IMG/VR virus record: IMGVR_UViG_3300026518_000051 | Span: 1 to 26,809 of that record | Strand: one strand, 5' to 3' | Length of the DNA stretch: 26,809 nucleotides | DNA from: a virus | Shown here: in pieces, positions 22,684-26,809 of the stretch | Layout of the letters: each line of letters begins with the position of its first letter | Position numbering within the stretch: the first letter of the stretch is position 1 | Notes under the pieces: generated by a model | Seen by the model: only the letters and a program-made list of their open reading frames with translations | What the model was told of the DNA's origin: nothing | Database searches by the model: none | Translations under genes and position numbers: made by a program

Positions 22684-22909
22684 ATTTATTATAAGGGGTA
22701 GTGTAAACACTCACTACATAACAGTTGATAACAAGTGCTCTACAATCAGTATCAGTAGAGTAAGTATTAATGGTAGCAAACCAGTTGGGCTCAGCATAGC
22801 AGTGGCTAAAAATATATCATTTGTTGATGCAATGCGAAAGATTAATAACATTGTTAAACTAGATGATGAAATGTTTAACCTACTATCCACAACCGTAAGC
22901 GAAGAGTAA
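22676..22909 (+). CDS. Small hypothetical protein, 77 aa
   Basis: I choose GTG 22676 because GAAAGGA lies seven bases before it and the start overlaps the previous stop; an ATG at 22661 in the same frame has no ribosome binding site. The protein (MTEFIIRGSVNTHYITVDNK, then a beta-rich middle and a helical AVAKNISFVDAMRKINNIVK) looks like a compact alpha/beta fold. No family recognised. The TAA lies at the edge of a 28-bp palindrome, suggesting it ends a transcription unit. Confidence 0.6.
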   Translation: MTEFIIRGSVNTHYITVDNKCSTISISRVSINGSKPVGLSIAVAKNISFVDAMRKINNIVKLDDEMFNLLSTTVSEE

Positions 22910-22936
22910 TATTAAGCACTTTAAAGTGCTTAATAT
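22909..22936. terminator. 28-bp perfect palindrome
   Basis: Bases 22909-22936 are fully self-complementary, with core TTAAGCACT and its complement AGTGCTTAA meeting at TTTAAA. It begins at the last base of the preceding stop. It could be a two-way terminator (though without T-tract on the plus side) or a protein-binding site. The same nonamer recurs in an inverted repeat at 23527-23590. Confidence 0.5.
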
Positions 22937-22958
22937 ACCATAACTACAAAGGAATATT

Positions 22959-23204
22959 ATGTATGACCAAATAGAGCTATGGCTCATTAAAGAATACAAA
23001 GAAGCAGGTATTGAGGGCTTACAAATTAAGGCCGTCATGGGAGCTATTAAGGATACTATAAAACATACTAAAATAGTTGGCATGTTTGAACACAGGCTAG
23101 CAGTTAGTAAGTATATAAGTGTTTTAGTATACCCAAGCAACAATGTGGAAGTCCATATCAGTAGACCTGGACTATCTATCTATAAATATTTTACTAAAGG
23201 ATAA
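22959..23204 (+). CDS. Small hypothetical protein, 81 aa
   Basis: ATG 22959 is preceded by AAAGGAATATT. The N-terminal half is helical (MYDQIELWLIKEYKEAGIEG, KAVMGAIKDTIKHTKIVGMF) and the C-terminal half probably strands (YISVLVYPSNNVEVHISRPG). The protein ends YKYFTKG. No membrane segment, no cysteine pair and no family that I recognise. It is followed after three bases by the next gene, whose ribosome binding site (AAAGGATAAAT) overlaps its end. Confidence 0.65.
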   Translation: MYDQIELWLIKEYKEAGIEGLQIKAVMGAIKDTIKHTKIVGMFEHRLAVSKYISVLVYPSNNVEVHISRPGLSIYKYFTKG

Positions 23205-23207
23205 ATT

Positions 23208-23465
23208 ATGGATTATTTTGCAACATTCGGCAGCTCTCAGCTGTCTAACTATGATATTAATCCAATGAAGGTTATGCTGCTCTTGCCAGCTGGCTTAACA
23301 GAGGAGGAATTCCGAGCAGTACTAAAGATTAGGTTTGATAACAAGTATTGCACTGTATATCCAAGCATTGAAATGCGAGGACTGATGAAAGAGTATAATA
23401 TGCGAATGCTTACTATGGCACAGTTAGAACTACATAAACTAGATATAACAGGCAAGGAGGATTAA
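23208..23465 (+). CDS. Small hypothetical protein, 85 aa
   Basis: ATG 23208 is preceded by AAAGGATAAATT, inside the end of the previous gene. The protein has MKVMLLLPAGLTEEEFRAVL, a strand followed by an acidic helix, then KIRFDNKYCTVYPSIEMRGL and a helical MLTMAQLELHKLDITGKED. The alternation suggests a small alpha/beta domain. No catalytic motif or family is recognised. Its last bases (CAAGGAGGATTAA) contain the ribosome binding site of the next miniprotein, an arrangement that implies coupling. Confidence 0.65.
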   Translation: MDYFATFGSSQLSNYDINPMKVMLLLPAGLTEEEFRAVLKIRFDNKYCTVYPSIEMRGLMKEYNMRMLTMAQLELHKLDITGKED

Positions 23466-23519
23466 ATGCTTTGCTTTATATTAATTGTGGCATTGATTAT
23501 ATGCCTATACCTACACTAA
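23466..23519 (+). CDS. Hydrophobic miniprotein, 17 aa
   Basis: A near-perfect AAGGAGG seven bases upstream of ATG 23466 opens only 17 codons: MLCFILIVALIICLYLH. All but the last residue are hydrophobic or cysteine, enough for one short transmembrane helix. The strong ribosome binding site argues for translation; the shortness argues for caution. It could be a membrane-active peptide or a remnant. Confidence 0.4.
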   Translation: MLCFILIVALIICLYLH

Positions 23520-23526
23520 CATTAAC

Positions 23527-23590
23527 TATGGAGTGCTTAACTACTTTTAGACACTGTTAAGTATGACAATGCACTGTTAAGCACTCCATA
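23527..23590 (+). repeat. 15-bp inverted repeat with 34-base loop
   Basis: TATGGAGTGCTTAAC (23527-23541) is the exact complement of GTTAAGCACTCCATA (23576-23590). The loop holds another CACTGTTAAG, repeated at the start of the right arm. The arms carry the TTAAGCACT nonamer seen in the 22909 palindrome. It lies after the last small early gene and may be a transcript end or a binding site. Confidence 0.6.
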
Positions 23591-23911
23591 ACTACCTCGT
23601 TTCATCCATAACTATTGATAGTTTGGTCGATATTTAATCTTAAAAATTTCTTAATCAATATTTCAATAATTATATAATTATAAGAGATATAAAAAAATAA
23701 AAAAGATACAGAGGTAAGATAAAAAAAGTTGTCCGTATAGGGTCTATAATTTTATAATTATTATAATTATACTCTGGGGGTTAAATCTGTCTTAAATCAA
23801 ATTATAGGAAATTTAATTTGATTTAAGAAATATTTAAGATATAGAATATAATTATCTTTTATCTTATTTTAATATATAATTAGATATAATTATATATTAA
23901 AGGATAATGAT
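23591..23911. other. Very AT-rich gap, candidate replication origin
   Basis: No gene was seen in these 321 bases. A hand count of 23641-23700 gives 5 G or C of 60. There are many TATAATTA-like runs, a 14-bp inverted repeat (23791-23827) and one GC-rich spot, CTCTGGGGG, near 23773. Such an unwinding-prone block next to the primase-helicase gene suits an origin, but no known initiator-binding repeats are seen. Possible -10 elements lie near 23840-23852. Confidence 0.4.
23791..23827. repeat. 14-bp inverted repeat in AT-rich gap
   Basis: CTTAAATCAAATTA (23791-23804) pairs exactly with TAATTTGATTTAAG (23814-23827), leaving a nine-base loop. No T-tract follows, so it is more likely a binding site or origin element than a terminator. 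Confidence 0.55.
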
Positions 23912-24376
23912 ATGAAATACTACCATCTAAAGAAATTACTAGAAACACCTAACAACCCCGATTATTACAAGTTGTTGTCAGAGTATTCCAAGCCTATACT
24001 CAAGGCAATAGAGCATAAAAGTCAGTACGCAGTGGCCAAGGACCTCAACATGGTTCAACCAAAGCTATCAATAGTTAAAGAAATGTTAAAAGTTACAGAG
24101 GACATTCAATTAGATATAGGTTTTATATATTTAATAGTCTTCGAGGACTCTTATAAACTAGCATATACTACCACATTGAAAGAGTCACTCATAGAAGTCT
24201 CTCGCAATGAAGATGGGTCAGTAAAGCCAGTAATATCAATACAAGCTCACTCAACAAGCGAAGACATAGCAGCTCAAGTTATTCGTATATTCTCCACTCC
24301 ACTAAATATAGCAGTAGAACGAAACACAATCTCTACTAATACCTACAATCTACTTAGTATGTTAGATATAGGATAA
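23912..24376 (+). CDS. Helix-turn-helix protein with possible degenerate GIY-YIG domain
   Basis: 154 residues, ATG 23912, with AAAGGATAATG as ribosome binding site, followed after three bases by the primase-helicase gene. Residues about 24-60 form a helix-turn-helix (KPILKAIEHKSQYAVAKDLN then MVQPKLSIVKEML). The second domain (70-135) begins FIYLIVFEDSYKLAYTTTLK and runs on to SEDIAAQVIRIFSTPL. That strand-strand-helix order parallels the GIY-YIG protein at 19130, but KIG is replaced by KLA and the Arg is lost, so a nuclease would be inactive. It may regulate or initiate replication, being next to the putative origin. The HTH is fairly clear; the second-domain relation is a hypothesis. Confidence 0.65.
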   Translation: MKYYHLKKLLETPNNPDYYKLLSEYSKPILKAIEHKSQYAVAKDLNMVQPKLSIVKEMLKVTEDIQLDIGFIYLIVFEDSYKLAYTTTLKESLIEVSRNEDGSVKPVISIQAHSTSEDIAAQVIRIFSTPLNIAVERNTISTNTYNLLSMLDIG

Positions 24377-24379
24377 GCT

Positions 24380-26809
24380 ATGCCAGTACAAAACACATCA
24401 AACACATACAATCAACAAGTAGTAAGCACACTAAAAGACTTAACACAGCTAGAATTCTATGCCTCTGCATTGTACGAATTCACAGATGAAAATAAGAAGG
24501 TACCCAAGTATTTTCTAGCGGATAAAACGCCACTTCAAACTACGAAGAAGTTCAATGTCGCCAAGGCATATCTACAAAACAACATCATAGTGTTTGACTT
24601 TGATGACCCGGATATCCAATTAGATAAATATTACCAGCTATTCCCAAGCTTAAAAGACACGCTGCATACTACATCATCCCAGCCAAACAAGCACCATTTC
24701 TATCTAAGATATACAAACCCAGACTTCAACAATATCAGAGATACATACTCAATACCAGGTCTAGATATACTCACTACTGGGGTTATACAGGAGGGATATC
24801 CACAATCAACACTAGTATCTGCACGTGATATACTCACTCTCACTGCACAAGAAGAGGTATTACTGCAAACACTAGTTAAGCCGCGGGATGCCAAGGTTAA
24901 GGCTGGGACGTTCTACATATCATATGAGCAGCTAATGCATATAAACCATTTCACTATAGACCCAGCCACAATAGTAAAGCATAGAGCTAAGCTCAAGCAA
25001 TTTCTAGAGGCTATATTACCGAAAGACTTCTACGAGCAAGAGTACAAGAGCAAGAAAGGTAAGCTAGAGATGCCTAAGCTCAACTATCAGCTCTTCAACG
25101 ACATAATGACCAAGGTGTCGTATAATAGGGCAGTGAGCGTAGACCAGAGACAGGACTTCATTTATGCGCTCCTTGAATATTATGAAGTTGACCCGCACTC
25201 ACCAGAGTCACAACGTCGTCTAGGCCACATTTTGCCAAGCCTGCCTTCCAACGAGGGGTATGTTGAGGCAGATTATGATAACTTCACAGACTACATAAAG
25301 CACTCACATCTCCCACTGTACAAGAGCTATGTTGTGAGCTACGTAGTAAATAAAGACATAGTCTACACACTGATAGATGAGGCTACACTAGAGCCAAAGG
25401 TAGTAAGCGAGGGTGGACATCAGCTCAGTAAGACTGCACTTCATGTATTCGTAAGAGGGCAGGTGGTGGAGGACATAGCACAGGGTATGTATGGAGAGGA
25501 CACAGACCAAGATAAAATAATAACTTCATTCATCCGCCATGTTAAGCTTGTGAACCCCATAAACAGTCCTGCGCTGCCTCGCATAGGCTTTTCAGACCAG
25601 ATAATGATACCAGACTATAACTTCGCACCTATATCTAAATATCAAGCACAGGCAACACCAGAGTATCAACGCCCTGATAATAGTATAACCCGCCTAATAT
25701 ATAGTGTGTTTGGGCAGTACCAAGACTTTTACTATCACCTCTTGGCACACCAGGTGTACAATCCCAACCCGCCTCAAACCGTGTGTATGATTATATCACC
25801 TGAAACTGCAACTGGGAAGACAACGCTTGCCTCGGCACTACCTCAGGCATTGATAGCATCTGCTAGAGGAATAACACCAGAAGATGCAGCCTCAGGATGG
25901 GGTGACATTACCTTGGCTACAAAGTGGTTGGGGTTTAATGACCTACAGAAGCTAGGGCCTAAGACATGGGCTGCAGTGTATGCGTTCATAAAAGACTTTA
26001 CTAGTGGAGGGCAACGTAAACTTGTAAACAAGAAGTATGGAGGTATAACAACGGCCACACTGTCAACCATCAGCATGGGCGTGAGCTCTAACTACTATTT
26101 TCCGATAGATGATACAGACCGTAGGCTGTGGGTAATAGTTCCTCAGCATCTAGAGCTGGATGACAATAACAAGCCACTTACACCTAAGCTTAGTGAGGAC
26201 GACGCGGACCGTATACAAGAGATGTTTGAGGAGTATACACAGGACTACCATGAGGAGATACAAGCCGTAGCTAACTATCTATTGCATCTATACCAGTCTG
26301 AGCCAACCAAGTATAAGAGGGAGCTTACTAAGCGTGCACCAGAGACTAAGTACAAGTCCCATATGATTGACAAGCACTCATCATACACAGGGCGTATACT
26401 TAAGTCAATAGTTGAGGGGCCACAGAGCTTCAACAACATCTTGGATGAGGAGCATAGACCATTCATATACAAGATATTAATATTATCAACATATAACAAC
26501 AATACTGCACTGCCATATAAGTTCTTGGCGGATGTAATACATGCAGTGCAGGGTGGTGGCGAGGATAGTGTAGTTAAGACGAAGCTAGCACAAGTAGCGA
26601 ATGCACTGGATGTATTAGAGGACAAGTTTCAGAATAGAACGAAGTATCATTATCCATATAAACACAAAAGATGTATAGAGCTCACAGAGACAGAACAGAT
26701 GCAGGCTGAGACATATTCATATCAAGCCATGTTGGTACATATACCACCACATATAATAGAGGAGTATAAGCGTGAGATAGGTATTAGTATGAGGGACAAA
26801 ATAGCCCAG
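24380..26809 (+). CDS. Primase-polymerase / SF3-type helicase, 3' end beyond window
   Basis: 810 codons from ATG 24380 (AGGATAAGCT upstream) remain open at the window edge. The N-terminal domain looks like an archaeo-eukaryotic primase: VFDFDD (residues 71-76; Asp73 and Asp75 for metal), a TTSSQPNKHHFYLRY segment (97-111) for nucleotide binding, and GLDILTTG (127-134). After a linker, a superfamily 3 helicase core follows: Walker A variant PETATGKTT (474-482, with Pro in place of the first Gly), Walker B-like WLGFNDLQK (516-524), motif C VSSN (568-571) and the TDRRLWV arginine pair (Arg581, Arg582). It would prime and unwind DNA in phage replication. Low-complexity or frame breaks are not seen. 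Similar D5/VirE-type fusions are common in phages and plasmids. Confidence 0.85.
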   Translation, partial: MPVQNTSNTYNQQVVSTLKDLTQLEFYASALYEFTDENKKVPKYFLADKTPLQTTKKFNVAKAYLQNNIIVFDFDDPDIQLDKYYQLFPSLKDTLHTTSSQPNKHHFYLRYTNPDFNNIRDTYSIPGLDILTTGVIQEGYPQSTLVSARDILTLTAQEEVLLQTLVKPRDAKVKAGTFYISYEQLMHINHFTIDPATIVKHRAKLKQFLEAILPKDFYEQEYKSKKGKLEMPKLNYQLFNDIMTKVSYNRAVSVDQRQDFIYALLEYYEVDPHSPESQRRLGHILPSLPSNEGYVEADYDNFTDYIKHSHLPLYKSYVVSYVVNKDIVYTLIDEATLEPKVVSEGGHQLSKTALHVFVRGQVVEDIAQGMYGEDTDQDKIITSFIRHVKLVNPINSPALPRIGFSDQIMIPDYNFAPISKYQAQATPEYQRPDNSITRLIYSVFGQYQDFYYHLLAHQVYNPNPPQTVCMIISPETATGKTTLASALPQALIASARGITPEDAASGWGDITLATKWLGFNDLQKLGPKTWAAVYAFIKDFTSGGQRKLVNKKYGGITTATLSTISMGVSSNYYFPIDDTDRRLWVIVPQHLELDDNNKPLTPKLSEDDADRIQEMFEEYTQDYHEEIQAVANYLLHLYQSEPTKYKRELTKRAPETKYKSHMIDKHSSYTGRILKSIVEGPQSFNNILDEEHRPFIYKILILSTYNNNTALPYKFLADVIHAVQGGGEDSVVKTKLAQVANALDVLEDKFQNRTKYHYPYKHKRCIELTETEQMQAETYSYQAMLVHIPPHIIEEYKREIGISMRDKIAQ

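Overview
This window is a tailed-phage (podovirus-type) genome segment, low in GC apart from one island inside terL. The virion genes place it: a P22-like portal, an N4 gp56-like major capsid protein, a beta-propeller tail nozzle, a T4-type lysozyme and a three-helix GTA-type holin. A membrane-anchored coiled-coil protein in the lysis cassette would fit an i-spanin and so a Gram-negative host. The host cannot be named from the sequence. No integrase, tRNA or CRISPR array was seen.

Layout. Positions 1 to 18717 form one long minus-strand late operon, read right to left, with mostly TAATG or ATGA start-stop overlaps. In transcription order it encodes scaffold, major capsid protein, a beta-rich capsid accessory protein, a 20-residue Lys/Pro miniprotein, head-tail adaptor, a small fibre-adaptor protein, a repeat-rich tail fibre, a glycine-rich adhesin, a fibre-assembly-like protein and a lysis cassette (five membrane or small proteins, holin, zinc-ribbon miniprotein, lysozyme). 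A jelly-roll-like virion protein, the nozzle, a 53-residue protein, a cupin-SET methyltransferase, an ejection-like protein, the portal and two large internal-virion-like proteins follow, the last cut by the window edge. Positions 18718 to 18996 are a divergent control region. Positions 18997 to 21664 on the plus strand encode a ribbon-helix-helix (RHH) regulator, a GIY-YIG-type protein and both terminase subunits. After a repeat- and hairpin-rich spacer, 22049 to 23519 holds small early-type genes. A very AT-rich gap (23520 to 23911) precedes a helix-turn-helix protein and a primase-helicase that runs off the right edge.

The clearest undescribed-looking signal is regulatory. The box TAAGATT occurs exactly 14 bp upstream of a -10 hexamer at three promoters (scaffold, RHH gene, nozzle), each time with another box 11 bp further up. 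A fourth promoter, for the early genes, keeps only the distal box. The box array lies next to the RHH gene, suggesting one phage-encoded regulator coordinating late, packaging and early transcription. Other points of interest are the cupin-SET fusion inside the virion operon, the GC-rich island in terL, the duplicated fibre-attachment domain, and several miniproteins with good ribosome binding sites.
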